A DNA stretch of 64,000 nucleotides from Mariprofundus ferrooxydans PV-1 (GTDB lineage: Bacteria; Pseudomonadota; Zetaproteobacteria; Mariprofundales; Mariprofundaceae): positions 892,304-956,303 of the forward strand of contig NZ_DS022294.1 of assembly GCF_000153765.1 (NCBI RefSeq), given 5' to 3'. The translations under genes and the position numbers were made by a program. Under the pieces are notes generated by a model. It was not told the origin of the DNA and searched no databases. It worked only from the letters and a program-made list of their open reading frames with translations. Position 1 is the stretch's first letter, and the number at the start of each line of letters is the position of its first letter. Shown here piece by piece: positions 9,360 to 20,000 of this stretch.

Positions 9360-11626
9360 GTGCAGTCGTAGTGGTGGAGTCCCCCGCCAAAGCAAAAACC
9401 ATCGAAAAATATCTGGGCAAAGGCTATAAAGTCCTTGCCTCCTACGGACATGTGCGCGCCTTCCCCAAAAAAGATGGTTCAGTGGATCCCGAACAGGATT
9501 TTGCCATCAAATATGAAGTTATCCCGGACAAGAAGAAGCGACTGGATGCCATCGACAAGGCCCTGAAAAGTGCCGACACACTCATTCTGGCGAGCGATCT
9601 GGATCGTGAGGGTGAGGCCATTGCCTGGCATGTTGCGGAAGTACTGCGTGAACGCGGCTCCCTCAAAGACAAGCAGATTCAACGCATCACCTTCAATGAA
9701 ATTACCAAAAAGGCCATTCAGGATGCCGTAGCACACCCCGGCGAGATGGACATGCAGCTGGTAGATGCCCAGCAGGCACGCAGTGCCCTGGATTATCTGG
9801 TGGGGTTTACACTCTCGCCGCTACTCTGGCGCAAGGTTCGCAGCGGCCTCTCTGCCGGGCGCGTGCAATCGGTAGCACTCAGGCTGATTTGCGAGCGCGA
9901 ACAGCATATTCGCGAGTTCAAACCGAAAGAGTTCTGGACCATCGATACAACCTGTCAGGTTGCGGCGACGAATGATGGAGTCGATTTCGCTGCCCAGCTG
10001 TTTGCCGTAGATGGCGAGAAGCTCGGCAAATTTGCTATCACCGATGGCGTGTCGGCCAAAACCATGGCGCGCAAGGTTGAGAAAGCCACCTTTCATGTCG
10101 ACGCCGTCAACAAGAAGCAGGCACATCAGCAGCCAGCCCCTCCCTTCATCACCACAACACTGCAGATGGATGCCTCCCGCAAACTGGGCTTTACCGCTCG
10201 CAAAACCATGCAGGTGGCACAGAAGCTGTACGAAGGTATTGAGGTGGATGGGGAGCCCGTCGGTCTGATTACCTACATGCGTACCGACTCGCTGACGCTC
10301 TCCGAAGATGCGCTGGCCGAGATGCGCAGCCACATTGAGCAGGTCTACGGCGATGCCTATTTGCCGGCCGCTCCGCGTCGGTTCAAGACCAAGAGCAAGA
10401 ATGCGCAGGAGGCCCATGAGGCGATCCGCCCGACGGCCATTGCCCGTACGCCCGACGGTCTGCGCTCGGTTCTGGATCCGGATGAGTGGAAGCTTTACCA
10501 GCTGATCTGGAAACGAACGCTGGCATCGCAAATGGCGGCAGCCGTACTCGATCAGGTCAGCGCCGATCTGGTATCCGACGGCCTGACACTGCGTGCGACC
10601 GGCTCCACCCTCGCCTTTGCCGGTTTCCGCAAGCTATACATCAAAGGTACCGATGAACCGACAGCACAGGATAGCGAGCGACTGTTGCCGCCACTGACCG
10701 AAGGTGATGCGATCACCATCAAGCAGGCGGATGCCAAGCAGCACTTCACCGAACCCAAACCACGTTTTTCCGAGGCCACACTGGTCAAGGCGCTGGAGGC
10801 CGATGGCATCGGGCGTCCATCCACCTATGCCAACATCCTGAACGTGCTGCGCGTACGCAAGTATGTGGAGATGGAAAAGAAGCGTTTTGTGCCAACCGAT
10901 GTCGGCGAATGGGTAACCAAATTCCTGGTGGCGTCGTTCAGCGATATTATCGCACCGAAATTCACGGCCGCCATCGAAGACAGGCTGGATGCCGTGGCCC
11001 GTGGTGAAGAGGGCTGGAAGCCGCTGCTGCGCGAGTTCTGGTCTCCGTTCAAGATCGCTGTAGATCAGGCGCTGGAAGCCGAGCGACCGGCAGAGGAGAC
11101 CGATGAGATCTGTCCTGAATGCGGAAAGCCGATGGCTATTAAACTCGGTCGCTACGGCAAATTCATGGCTTGTACAGGCTATCCGAAGTGCAAACATGCC
11201 AGCCCGATCGGCGGCAGCAAGGAGCCTGAGGAGCCTGAGATCTCCGATCAGGTGTGCGATCAGTGCGGCGCAGCAATGGTCGTCAAACATGGCCGATTCG
11301 GCAAGTTTCTCGGCTGCTCCGCCTACCCGACCTGCAAGAATATTCAGCCGCTGGAAAAGCCTGTGGATACCGGCATTCGCTGTCCGGAGTGCGGCAAGGG
11401 CACCTTTCTGGAAAAAAAATCCAGGCGTGGCAAGCTGTTCTACTCCTGTTCCACCTACCCCAAGTGCAAGAATGCCTTGTGGAACAAGCCTGTGGATCGT
11501 CCCTGCCCTGCATGCGGCGCCCCGTTCGTGACGGAAAAAACAACCAAGCGCAACGGCACCGAACTTGTCTGCGCCCGCGAAGGTTGCGGCTGGAAAGAAC
11601 AGGTTGGCGAACCTGAGGCAACCTGA
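9356..11626 (+). CDS. topA: DNA topoisomerase I
   Basis: A 756-residue type IA topoisomerase that relaxes negative supercoils. The Toprim domain begins with VVESPAKAKTIEKYLG and contains the metal-binding SDLDREGEAIAWH. The catalytic Tyr307 lies in ITYMRTDSL. After the core, from about residue 583, come four zinc-ribbon repeats: three with CPECG/CDQCG and GYPKCK-like pairs, and a last, more divergent CPACG ... CAREGCGW unit. Four C-terminal zinc modules are within the family's range. Coupled to dprA by a 4-base overlap. Confidence 0.97.
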   Translation: MSAVVVVESPAKAKTIEKYLGKGYKVLASYGHVRAFPKKDGSVDPEQDFAIKYEVIPDKKKRLDAIDKALKSADTLILASDLDREGEAIAWHVAEVLRERGSLKDKQIQRITFNEITKKAIQDAVAHPGEMDMQLVDAQQARSALDYLVGFTLSPLLWRKVRSGLSAGRVQSVALRLICEREQHIREFKPKEFWTIDTTCQVAATNDGVDFAAQLFAVDGEKLGKFAITDGVSAKTMARKVEKATFHVDAVNKKQAHQQPAPPFITTTLQMDASRKLGFTARKTMQVAQKLYEGIEVDGEPVGLITYMRTDSLTLSEDALAEMRSHIEQVYGDAYLPAAPRRFKTKSKNAQEAHEAIRPTAIARTPDGLRSVLDPDEWKLYQLIWKRTLASQMAAAVLDQVSADLVSDGLTLRATGSTLAFAGFRKLYIKGTDEPTAQDSERLLPPLTEGDAITIKQADAKQHFTEPKPRFSEATLVKALEADGIGRPSTYANILNVLRVRKYVEMEKKRFVPTDVGEWVTKFLVASFSDIIAPKFTAAIEDRLDAVARGEEGWKPLLREFWSPFKIAVDQALEAERPAEETDEICPECGKPMAIKLGRYGKFMACTGYPKCKHASPIGGSKEPEEPEISDQVCDQCGAAMVVKHGRFGKFLGCSAYPTCKNIQPLEKPVDTGIRCPECGKGTFLEKKSRRGKLFYSCSTYPKCKNALWNKPVDRPCPACGAPFVTEKTTKRNGTELVCAREGCGWKEQVGEPEAT

Positions 11627-11632
11627 GAACGG

Positions 11633-12106
11633 ATGCCCCACACAGGCTTGAGTCATTCAACCCACCTGCGTAAAGGTACGACTGAAGACCTGAGTGCGGT
11701 TTACAACCTGAGCCGACTTTGTTTTGATGAGCCTTGGTCACTACAATCGCTCTACTCTTCACTGGAGAGCGGTTACGACCTGTTGCTGTGTGAACAGAAC
11801 GGCATGCTTGCCGGCTATATTCTCAGCCTGACTGTACTCGATGAGATCCAGATCATGCAGGTGGCCGTGGCCCCTGCCAGCCGGCGTCAGGGAGTGGCAG
11901 GAGAGATGAGCCGATACCTGATTGACCATGCCAGAGGCATCAACTCCATTTCTCTGGAACTGCGCTGCTCCAACAAAGCGGCTTACAACCTCTATACAAG
12001 CCTTGGATTCACCAAAACCGGTTACCGCAAGCAATACTACGCGGCCAATGCCGCCGGGATCAGCGAGGATGCCGTGCTGATGGAAATATGTCCGGCGGCA
12101 GAATAA
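11633..12106 (+). CDS. rimI: Ribosomal protein S18 alanine N-acetyltransferase-like GNAT
   Basis: A 157-residue GNAT acetyltransferase. The acetyl-CoA-binding motif A reads VAVAPASRRQGVAGEM, followed by the RimI-type LELRCSNKAAYNLYTSLGF block and a C-terminal Tyr-Tyr segment. RimI acetylates the N-terminal residue of ribosomal protein S18. It starts six bases after topA. The first dozen residues are poorly conserved, so a later start is possible. tsaB, which often neighbours rimI, lies about 4 kb downstream. Confidence 0.85.
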   Translation: MPHTGLSHSTHLRKGTTEDLSAVYNLSRLCFDEPWSLQSLYSSLESGYDLLLCEQNGMLAGYILSLTVLDEIQIMQVAVAPASRRQGVAGEMSRYLIDHARGINSISLELRCSNKAAYNLYTSLGFTKTGYRKQYYAANAAGISEDAVLMEICPAAE

Positions 12107-12216
12107 CCTGCTGAACCCTTTATTTTATAGGTGTTTTTCGCCCCCGTATTCTTGACCATGCCGGTTGCCCGGTGCAGCGTTGGCACAATATTTTACGGGT
12201 ACAGGTATGCACGACG

Positions 12217-13920
12217 ATGAAATTGTCCGGCGCTGAAATAGTAGTTGAATGTCTGAAACGTGAAGGCGTGGATACCATCTTCGGTTATCCTGGCGGTGCC
12301 GTACTGCAAATTTACGATGCCATCTTCCAGCAGAGTCACTTCAAACATTACCTGGTACGCCATGAGCAGGCTGCACTGCATGCCGCCAGCGGATATGCGC
12401 GTGTATCCGGCAAATGTGGCGTAGCGCTGGTCACCTCCGGCCCCGGCGCGACCAATGCCGTCACCGGCCTTGCCGATGCGCTGGCGGATTCAACTCCGCT
12501 GGTATGCTTTTCCGGGCAGGTTACTTCTGCGCTGATCGGCAATGATGCCTTTCAGGAGGCGGATGTCGTCGGTATTACCCGCTCGGCCACCAAGCACAAC
12601 TTTCTGGTCAAGCGCGCTGAAGATCTGGCGCTGATTATCCGGCAGGCATTTCATATCGCCACAACAGGGCGACCGGGACCGGTATTGATCGATATTCCCA
12701 AGGATGTCAGCATCAATATATGTGAATTCGTATGGCCGGAAGCAGTCAACATGCGCTCCTATCAACCGGTGACACAGGGCCACCCCGGCCAGATCAAAAA
12801 GGCAGTCAAGGCCATGCTTGCCTGTCAGCGACCGGTCATCTACTCAGGCGGCGGCATTATGAATTCCGTCGGTAGCGCAGCCCTGCTGCGAGAGCTGTCA
12901 CACTCGCTGAATGCACCGGTAACCAATACCCTGATGGGATTGGGCGGCATTCCTTATGACGACCCTCACTTCCTCGGCATGCTCGGTATGCACGGCACCT
13001 ATGAAGCAAATATGGCCGTCTCACACTGCGACCTGCTGGTTGCTGTCGGCTCCCGCTTTGATGACCGCGTCACCGGTAAGCTCGAAGCCTTCGCGCCGGA
13101 TGCGAAGATTATCCATATCGATATCGACCCCTCATCGATCTCGAAGAATATCCATGCCCACCTGCCTATCGTCGGTGATGTCGGCGTCGTGCTCAAGCAG
13201 ATACTCGAAGAGATCGCCCGCAAGAACGGTGCGCCGAATGCCGACGCACTGGCTTTGTGGTGGGAGCAGATTGCCGAGTGGCGTGCTGTCGATTCGTTGC
13301 ATTTTGAGCAATTGCCCGATGCCCCGATCAAACCCCAGCGTGTCATTCAGGCTGTGCATGAAATCACCCATGGCAATGCCGTTGTTGCGACCGATGTCGG
13401 CCAGCATCAGATGTGGGCGGCCCAGCACTACGGCTTCCGCAAGCCTCACCGTTGGGTGACGTCCGGTGGACTGGGCACCATGGGTTATGGACTGCCGGCC
13501 GGCATGGGCGCACAGATTGCCGTTCCCGATGAGCGGGTGGTTGTCTTTACCGGCGACGCCTCCATCCAGATGTGCATACAGGAGCTGGCCACGATGTATC
13601 AGTACCGGCTTCCGATTATCATTATTATTCTGAACAACGCCTATATGGGCATGGTACGCCAGTGGCAGGAGATGTTTTACGAGTCCCGCTACTCCCAGTC
13701 CTATTTCGATTCGTTGCCCGATTTCGTCAAGCTGGCGGAAGCGTATCGCGGCACCGGCCTGAAAGTGGATCACATTGAGCAGCTTGACAGCGTTCTGGAG
13801 CAGGCTTTTGCCATCAAGAACGAACGCTTTGTGCTGGTGGATGTGGCTGTATCAAAAGAAGAGAATGTATATCCGATGGTGCCTGCCGGTGCGGCGCTGA
13901 ATGAGATGGTGCTGTCATGA
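12217..13920 (+). CDS. ilvB: Acetolactate synthase large subunit
   Basis: A 567-residue thiamine-diphosphate enzyme catalysing the first common step of valine, leucine and isoleucine synthesis. The N-terminal domain has the activating Glu in RHEQAALHAA, the centre carries the FAD-binding domain, and the C-terminal domain has GDASIQMCIQEL and NNAYMGMVRQWQ. The frame is open from a GTG at 12172, but family members begin with the MKLSGAEIVVECL segment, so the ATG at 12217 is preferred. The stop overlaps ilvH by four bases. Confidence 0.96.
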   Translation: MKLSGAEIVVECLKREGVDTIFGYPGGAVLQIYDAIFQQSHFKHYLVRHEQAALHAASGYARVSGKCGVALVTSGPGATNAVTGLADALADSTPLVCFSGQVTSALIGNDAFQEADVVGITRSATKHNFLVKRAEDLALIIRQAFHIATTGRPGPVLIDIPKDVSINICEFVWPEAVNMRSYQPVTQGHPGQIKKAVKAMLACQRPVIYSGGGIMNSVGSAALLRELSHSLNAPVTNTLMGLGGIPYDDPHFLGMLGMHGTYEANMAVSHCDLLVAVGSRFDDRVTGKLEAFAPDAKIIHIDIDPSSISKNIHAHLPIVGDVGVVLKQILEEIARKNGAPNADALALWWEQIAEWRAVDSLHFEQLPDAPIKPQRVIQAVHEITHGNAVVATDVGQHQMWAAQHYGFRKPHRWVTSGGLGTMGYGLPAGMGAQIAVPDERVVVFTGDASIQMCIQELATMYQYRLPIIIIILNNAYMGMVRQWQEMFYESRYSQSYFDSLPDFVKLAEAYRGTGLKVDHIEQLDSVLEQAFAIKNERFVLVDVAVSKEENVYPMVPAGAALNEMVLS

Positions 13921-14414
13921 GGCATACAATTACCGTTCTGGTAGAAAATGAATTCGGCGTACTGACGCGGGTAGCCGGGCTATTCTCCGCGCGCGGCTAT
14001 AATATCGAGAGCCTGAATGTAGCCCCGATTCAGGATAAAACCGTCAGTCGCATGACGATTGTGACGCGTGGTGATGAGCGGGCGATTGAGCAGATCAAAA
14101 AACAGCTGAATAAACTGATTCCGGTGATCAAGGTTGATGATATCTCCCATACGGTCCACCTGGAGCGGGAAATGTTACTGGTCAAGGTTGCGGCATCACC
14201 AGAGAGCTATAATGCGCTGCTGGAGCTGGCTGACAGCTTTGGCGCCAAGGTCGTCGACGATCATATCGACAGTCATATGATCCTGGAGCTGACAGGCAAG
14301 GCGCAGCAACTCGATGAGTTTCTGTCGCGCCTGTCAGACTTTGATGTCACGGCCATGACTCGCACAGGTCCGGTCGGCATGCGGCGTGATGCAAAAGGTT
14401 TCAACCTGGACTGA
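13917..14414 (+). CDS. ilvH: Acetolactate synthase regulatory small subunit
   Basis: A 165-residue regulatory subunit with an N-terminal ACT domain (HTITVLVENEFGVLTRVAGL ... RGYNIESLNV) and the C-terminal ALS_ss domain. It activates the large subunit and confers valine feedback inhibition. The ATGA overlap with ilvB gives stoichiometric translation. Length and order are normal for the family. Confidence 0.96.
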   Translation: MRHTITVLVENEFGVLTRVAGLFSARGYNIESLNVAPIQDKTVSRMTIVTRGDERAIEQIKKQLNKLIPVIKVDDISHTVHLEREMLLVKVAASPESYNALLELADSFGAKVVDDHIDSHMILELTGKAQQLDEFLSRLSDFDVTAMTRTGPVGMRRDAKGFNLD

Positions 14415-14455
14415 TATCTGCACCATAGCCGCGCTAAAATCATGGCCGGAGTCAG

Positions 14456-14803
14456 TCAGGCTTGCGGATAATAGAGTTGCACCATATGCAACAGCTGCTG
14501 CGGCGGGAACGGTTTTTGCAGGAATGGCAGGCTGCCGACTTCATGCAGAACATTGCGCCCCGAGATAATAATCGTTTTGATCTGCGGCACATATTTCAGC
14601 ATCGCCCGATGCAGCTCAACACCATTCATCTTCGGCAGGTTGAAGTCGCTGATCAGCAGCTGCGGGGGCGCTTCTTTACTGTGCATATGTTCCAGCACAT
14701 GTTCAGGATGGGCGAAAGCGTGAACCATGTATCCCTGACTGCTCAACAGGCAGGCCAGAAACTCGCAAAGGTGACTATTATCATCGACAACATAAATACT
14801 CAT
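14456..14803 (-). CDS. Single-domain response regulator (receiver only)
   Basis: A 115-residue CheY-like protein with no output domain. The acidic pair is in YVVDDN, the phosphorylated Asp in LISDFNLPKMNG, the switch Ser in IIISGR and the conserved Lys in FLQKPF. The frame can be extended to 14863, but AAGGGG just upstream of the ATG at 14803 supports the shorter form. It stands alone on the minus strand, divergent from galU, with no kinase nearby. Output must act through protein contacts. Confidence 0.88.
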   Translation of the reverse strand: MSIYVVDDNSHLCEFLACLLSSQGYMVHAFAHPEHVLEHMHSKEAPPQLLISDFNLPKMNGVELHRAMLKYVPQIKTIIISGRNVLHEVGSLPFLQKPFPPQQLLHMVQLYYPQA

Positions 14804-14881
14804 CCAAGCCCCTTCCCGCCCACCATTGCTGATTTTTATAGATGTAAAAGCAGTTATAGTCAAGTTGAGAGCTTTTCCGTA

Positions 14882-14928
14882 TTGCCATCGAAAGCAGGGC
14901 GTAGCTGATATGCGGGCTTCGATGGCAA
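14882..14928. repeat. 11-bp inverted repeat between response regulator and galU
   Basis: TTGCCATCGAA at 14882-14892 is repeated in inverted form (TTCGATGGCAA) at 14918-14928, enclosing 25 bases. It lies in the divergent intergenic region about 60 bases before galU. No T-run follows on either strand, so it does not look like an intrinsic terminator. An operator or a 5'-UTR hairpin are both possible. Confidence 0.6.
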
Positions 14929-14989
14929 CCTGCTTCTATGCTAAGCTAGGGCCATCCATTGATTTGTTTTGCCAAGAGAGGATTTCATC

Positions 14990-15853
14990 ATGAGACCATT
15001 GCGCAAGATCATTTTTCCCGCTGCGGGTATGGGGACGCGCTTTCTGCCGGCCACCAAGGCCAGCCCGAAAGAGATGCTGACCATCGTCGACAAACCATTG
15101 ATTCAATATGGGGTCGAGGAGGCCCTTGCTGCGGGCATGGATCACATCATTATGGTTACCGGTCGCGGCAAACGCGCCATTGAAGACCATTTCGATATCT
15201 CGGCTGAGCTGGAGGCCAATCTAAAAAGCGCTGGCAAAAGCAAGTTGTACAAGGCCGTCTCTCGCGTATCGCGCATGGCCGAGGTGGTTTATGTGCGGCA
15301 AAAGCAGGCTCTGGGGCTGGGTCATGCCGTGCTCTGTGCCGAGCACTGGCTTAATGATGAGCCGTTCGGCGTGTCGCTGGCAGATGAGCTTATTGTCGGC
15401 AACATACCGGCCATGCAACAACTGCGCGAAGTATATGAGGCAACAGGCTGTTCGGTACTCGGGCTGATGCAGGTACCGGAAGACCAGGTCTCCCGTTACG
15501 GCATCGTCGATTATATCGCCGAAGAGAGCGGGCTGTTGCGCCTGACCGATATGGTGGAGAAGCCGGCACCGGAGGACGCACCATCGCATCTGGCCATCGT
15601 CGGCCGTTATATCTTTACCCCTGCTTTGATGGCGCTGCTCAAAGATGTGCAGCCGGGCAAGGGTGGCGAGATCCAGTTAACCGATGCGATTGCCACACTG
15701 GCCAAACAGGAGCCGATTTACGGCGTACTGCTGGACGGCCAGCGCTTCGATGCCGGCACCCCGGAGGGGTTCCTGAAAGCCAATGCCGTGCTCGGCCTGC
15801 AGCATGCCGTTTACGGTGATGCCTTCCGACAGGCTCTGAAAGAGTATTTATGA
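14990..15853 (+). CDS. galU: UTP-glucose-1-phosphate uridylyltransferase
   Basis: A 287-residue enzyme making UDP-glucose for polysaccharide and lipopolysaccharide synthesis. The nucleotide-binding motif is FPAAGMGTRFLPATKASPKE and the sugar-binding EKPAPEDAPS region follows. A TTG at 14969 opens the frame, but AGAGAGG ahead of the ATG at 14990 and family N-termini support the later start. The TGA overlaps the ATG of tsaB. Confidence 0.95.
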   Translation: MRPLRKIIFPAAGMGTRFLPATKASPKEMLTIVDKPLIQYGVEEALAAGMDHIIMVTGRGKRAIEDHFDISAELEANLKSAGKSKLYKAVSRVSRMAEVVYVRQKQALGLGHAVLCAEHWLNDEPFGVSLADELIVGNIPAMQQLREVYEATGCSVLGLMQVPEDQVSRYGIVDYIAEESGLLRLTDMVEKPAPEDAPSHLAIVGRYIFTPALMALLKDVQPGKGGEIQLTDAIATLAKQEPIYGVLLDGQRFDAGTPEGFLKANAVLGLQHAVYGDAFRQALKEYL

Positions 15854-16509
15854 AACAGTCGATGAATATACTGGCTCTGGATACAGCAACGGATATCACC
15901 TGTGCCTGCCTGCACGTAAACGGGCATGACTACCCGGCCGCACTCGATGGCGGCCAGCGTATACGCTCCACCGGCATTATGCCGCTGCTCACCGGGCTGC
16001 TGGAACAGGCGGGCCTTGAGTGGAAGCAGCTGCAACTGCTGGCCTTCAGCCAGGGCCCCGGTTCATTTACCGGCCTGCGTATTGGTGCGGCGACACTTGC
16101 CGGCATCAATGCAGGCCTGCATCTGCCCGTACTGCACCTCTCATCGCTGGCTGTCACTGCGCGTCAGGCGGCAGTAACCGACCAGCTATGGGTCGTGGAA
16201 GATGCACGTGCCGGCGAAGCCTTTGTCGGTTGTTATCAGGATGATGCAGCCGTAATGCCGGAACGCTGCATGCAGTGGCAGGATATCGTTTCACAGCTAC
16301 CGCCGGGCAGGTTTGTCTGTCATGCTGAACCGCCTGTTGCGATGCCTGGCTGGCAGCGGCAGCCGCTGCTGCTTGATCGTGCTACAGCACTCGGGCAGCA
16401 GGTCCAGGCAGTGCTCCCTGCACAGGATAAACAGTGTGCATTGCCGGTCTACCCCGCACCCGCCTATATGCAGTTATCACAAGCGGAAAGGAGTGCTCAT
16501 GCCCGCTAA
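15850..16509 (+). CDS. tsaB: tRNA threonylcarbamoyladenosine biosynthesis protein TsaB
   Basis: A 219-residue ASKHA-fold protein, the inactive paralogue of TsaD that supports t6A37 formation in ANN-decoding tRNAs. Typical are the N-terminal ILALDTATDITCACL and the FSQGPGSFTGLRIGAATLAGI block. It overlaps galU by four bases and the phosphatase gene by eleven. The C-terminal region is variable, as usual. The partners TsaC, TsaD and TsaE are not in this window. Confidence 0.92.
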   Translation: MKQSMNILALDTATDITCACLHVNGHDYPAALDGGQRIRSTGIMPLLTGLLEQAGLEWKQLQLLAFSQGPGSFTGLRIGAATLAGINAGLHLPVLHLSSLAVTARQAAVTDQLWVVEDARAGEAFVGCYQDDAAVMPERCMQWQDIVSQLPPGRFVCHAEPPVAMPGWQRQPLLLDRATALGQQVQAVLPAQDKQCALPVYPAPAYMQLSQAERSAHAR

Positions 16510-16972
16510 TCAGATCCGTGTCCTGTTTGTCTGTCTGGGAAATATCTGTCGCTCACCACTGGCTGAAGTGGTCGTGCGCGCAGTCGCACACGAACGAGGT
16601 CTACAGCACTACCACTTTGCCTCCGCCGGTACCGGTGACTGGCATGTTGGTGGCTCGGCCGATCCGCGCTCATCGGCTACCGCGCTGGAGCACGGTCTGG
16701 ATCTGAGCTCTCATCGCGCGCAGCAGATCACCGGAGCCGGCATCGGCGGATGGGACTGGTTTGTGGCGATGGATCGCGAAAATCGGCGCGACCTGCTGCG
16801 CATGGGGGTGACAGAGGATCGGCTGCTGCTGATGCGCCAGTTTGAGGAGGACAACCCGGAGCCGGATGTGCCGGACCCCTACTACGGCGGCCCTGACGGC
16901 TTTGAACATGCCTATCGGATGCTGACAGCCAACGCCGAAAAACTGCTCGATTATCTGGAGTCAAACACCTGA
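16499..16972 (+). CDS. Low-molecular-weight protein tyrosine phosphatase
   Basis: A 157-residue cytoplasmic phosphatase. The active-site loop is CLGNICRSP (nucleophile Cys12, Arg18, pattern CX5R) and the general-acid Asp lies in PDPYYGG. The open frame runs up to 16313, but the upstream part lies inside tsaB; GAAAGGAG before the ATG at 16499 decides the start. The 11-base overlap with tsaB suggests coupling. Such enzymes often control exopolysaccharide tyrosine kinases, but none is nearby. Confidence 0.93.
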   Translation: MPANQIRVLFVCLGNICRSPLAEVVVRAVAHERGLQHYHFASAGTGDWHVGGSADPRSSATALEHGLDLSSHRAQQITGAGIGGWDWFVAMDRENRRDLLRMGVTEDRLLLMRQFEEDNPEPDVPDPYYGGPDGFEHAYRMLTANAEKLLDYLESNT

Positions 16973-17087
16973 CAAAGGTATCAATCAACGTCAACGGCGA
17001 TGGCGCGCCCGGCCTTGAAGGCTCTATCGTCGGCAAACAGCCATCTCACCATTTGCCCTGAGTCCGACACCCTTCTAGGTTAGGCAG

Positions 17088-20000
17088 ATGCGTTTTGCCC
17101 CCTTTGCCCATCTGCATGTGCACTCCGACTTTTCTCTGCTCGGTTCCACCCTGAAAATAGGAGATCTGCTGCATAAAGTCGCCGAGCTGCGTCAGCCGGC
17201 CGTAGCCCTGACCGATTATGGCAACCTGTTCGGCGCTATCGAGTTTTACAGCAAGGCCATGCGTATGGGCATCAAGCCGATCATGGGCTGCGAGGTGTTT
17301 ATCTGTGAAGATCACACCAAACGCATCTCCGAGGGACCGCGCGGACCGCGGTTTCCGCAACTGGTACTGCTGGCGCGCAATAACCACGGCTGGAAAAACC
17401 TGCTCAAGCTGGTCTCTATCTCCTATCTTGACGGCTTTTACTACAAACCGCGCGTCGGCAAACCGCTGCTTAGCGAGCATGCGGACGGCCTGATTGCCAT
17501 CTCCTCCGGCTGGAACGGCGAGATCGAGCAGCACCTGCAGCGCGGTGATATCGAGGGCGCGCGTAAGGTGGCCATCGCCTACCGTGACATGTTCCATGAG
17601 GGCTGCTTTTTTATCGAGATTCAGCGCCAGAACGGCTCCGGTCAGGAACAGATCAACGAGCTGTTGATTGAGCTGGCTCACGAGCTGGATATCCCGCTGG
17701 TGGCCAGCAATAACGCACACTTTCTCGAGCGCGAGGATTTTGAGGCGTTTCAGGCGATGCAGGCGCTGCAACAGAACCGCACACTCAATGATGATGTCTC
17801 CGGCCACTTTACGCCCGAATATTACCTGAAGTCCTATGAGGAGATGCAGGAGCTGTTTGAGGATATACCCGAGGCTCTGGAGAATACGGTACATATTGCC
17901 AACCGCTGCAATGTGGACCTGCAGTTCGGCAATTATCAGCTGCCCGACTTTCAGCCGCCGGAGGATATGGAACTCTCTGCCTATATGCGTCAGCAATCGA
18001 TGGAGGGACTGGATGATCGCTGGCCGGCCATTCTGGCCGGTGATCCGGATGCGGTGCGCGAAACCTACGATGCACGGCTGGCCTTCGAGCTCGACGTCAT
18101 CGAGAACATGGGCTTTCCCGGTTATTTTCTCATCGTATCCGACTTTATCACCTGGGCGAAACATCAGGGGATCCCGGTCGGCCCCGGTCGCGGTTCCGGC
18201 GCAGGCTCCCTGGTAGCCTACTGTCTGAAGATTACCGACCTCGACCCGATCAAATACGGTCTGCTCTTCGAGCGATTCCTCAACCCTGAGCGCGTATCGA
18301 TGCCCGATTTCGACATCGATTTCTGTATGAGCCGGCGTGAAGAGGCGATCCGCTACGTCACCCATAAATACGGCGAGGACAAGGTGGCTCAGATCATCAC
18401 CTTCGGCTCTATGAAAGCCAAGGCAGTGATCCGTGATGTCGGTCGTGTACTGCCGATGGAACTGGCCAAGGTCAATATGATTGCCAAGCTGGTACCCAAT
18501 GACCTGAAGATGACGCTGGAAAAGGCCCTGGTGGATGAACCGAAGCTGGCCAAAATGGTCAAGGAGGATGTCGAGGTAGCGCGGCTGTTTGCGCTGGCCA
18601 AACGACTGGAGGGTAGCCACCGCAATGCCGGCAAGCATGCCGCCGGCGTGATTATCGGCCGACGCGAGCTGGTGGATACAGCGCCGCTGTTCAAGGTGGC
18701 GGGTGAAGAGGGCAAGGTTGTACAGTGGGACATGGCCAATGTTGAAAAGGTCGGCCTGATCAAGTTCGATTTCCTCGGTTTAAAGACGCTGACGGTAATC
18801 GATATTGCCGTAAAACTGGTGCGCCAGTACGAATCGGGTGATGCCGCGAAACACTTTGATATCACGACGATTCCGATGCATGACGAAGCGACATTCCAGC
18901 TCATGCAGCGCGGCCAGACGGGCGCTGTATTCCAGGTGGAGTCATCGGGCATGCGCGACCTGCTCACACGCCTTAAGCCCGACTGCTTTGAGGATATTAT
19001 TGCGCTGGTGGCACTCTATCGCCCGGGCCCGCTGGAATCGGGCATGGTCGACACCTTTATTGAGTGCAAACATGGCAGACAGGCCATCGAATACCCGCTG
19101 CCACAGTTGAAAACGATCCTGCAGGAGACCAACGGCGTGATTCTGTATCAGGAACAGGTGATGCAGATCGCCCAGCTGCTGGCCGGTTTTTCGCTCGGAC
19201 AGGCGGATATGCTGCGTCGCGCCATGGGCAAGAAAAAAGCCGAAGAGATGGCCGAGCAGCGCAAGATTTTCATGGCAGGCGCGGAAAAGCAGAAGGTGGA
19301 TCTGGACAAGGCCGAGCACATGTTCGACCTGATGGAGAAATTTGCCGGCTACGGCTTTAACAAATCCCATTCCGCCGCCTATGCACTGATCTCCTACCAG
19401 ACCGCCTTTCTGAAGGCCCACTATCCCAGAGCGTTTATGGCCGCAACGATGAGCTGTGATATGGGCAATACCGATAAACTGGCGCTGCTGGTAACCGACT
19501 GCCGCAATATGGGCATTGATGTGCTGCAACCGCATATCAATGAGTCGGACTGGGAGTTCCGCCCGGAAGGGGATTGCATCCGCTACGGGCTGGGTGGTAT
19601 CAAGGGCGTCGGCGAAGCCGCACTGCGCGCGGTGATCGACGAGCGCAAAACCAACGGTGAGTTCACATCGTTTGAAGATATGATCATGCGGGCACCGGCG
19701 CGCACGCTGAACAAACGCATTCTCGAAGCCATGATCAGGGCCGGGGCACTGCAAGGGCTGATTCCGCATCAGCGAGCGGCACTGGAAGGGTTGGGAGAAG
19801 TGCTGGAAAATCTCTCCCGTAAACGTAAGGAGTTTGCCTCCAACCAGTCCTTTTTGTTTACGGTAGCGGAGCCTGAGAGTGCCGATGGCGGTTTCCCGAC
19901 ACTGCCGGCATGGAGTCCCGGTGAAAGCCTGCAGGCAGAGCGCGAGGTGCTCGGCTTTTATCTGACTGGTCATCCGCTGGAGGCATGGCTGAAACGCACA

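Noticed and set aside
10634..11656. 340-codon minus-strand ORF opposite topA
   Set aside because: Shadow of topA; its Cys-rich peptide comes from antisense reading of the zinc ribbons.
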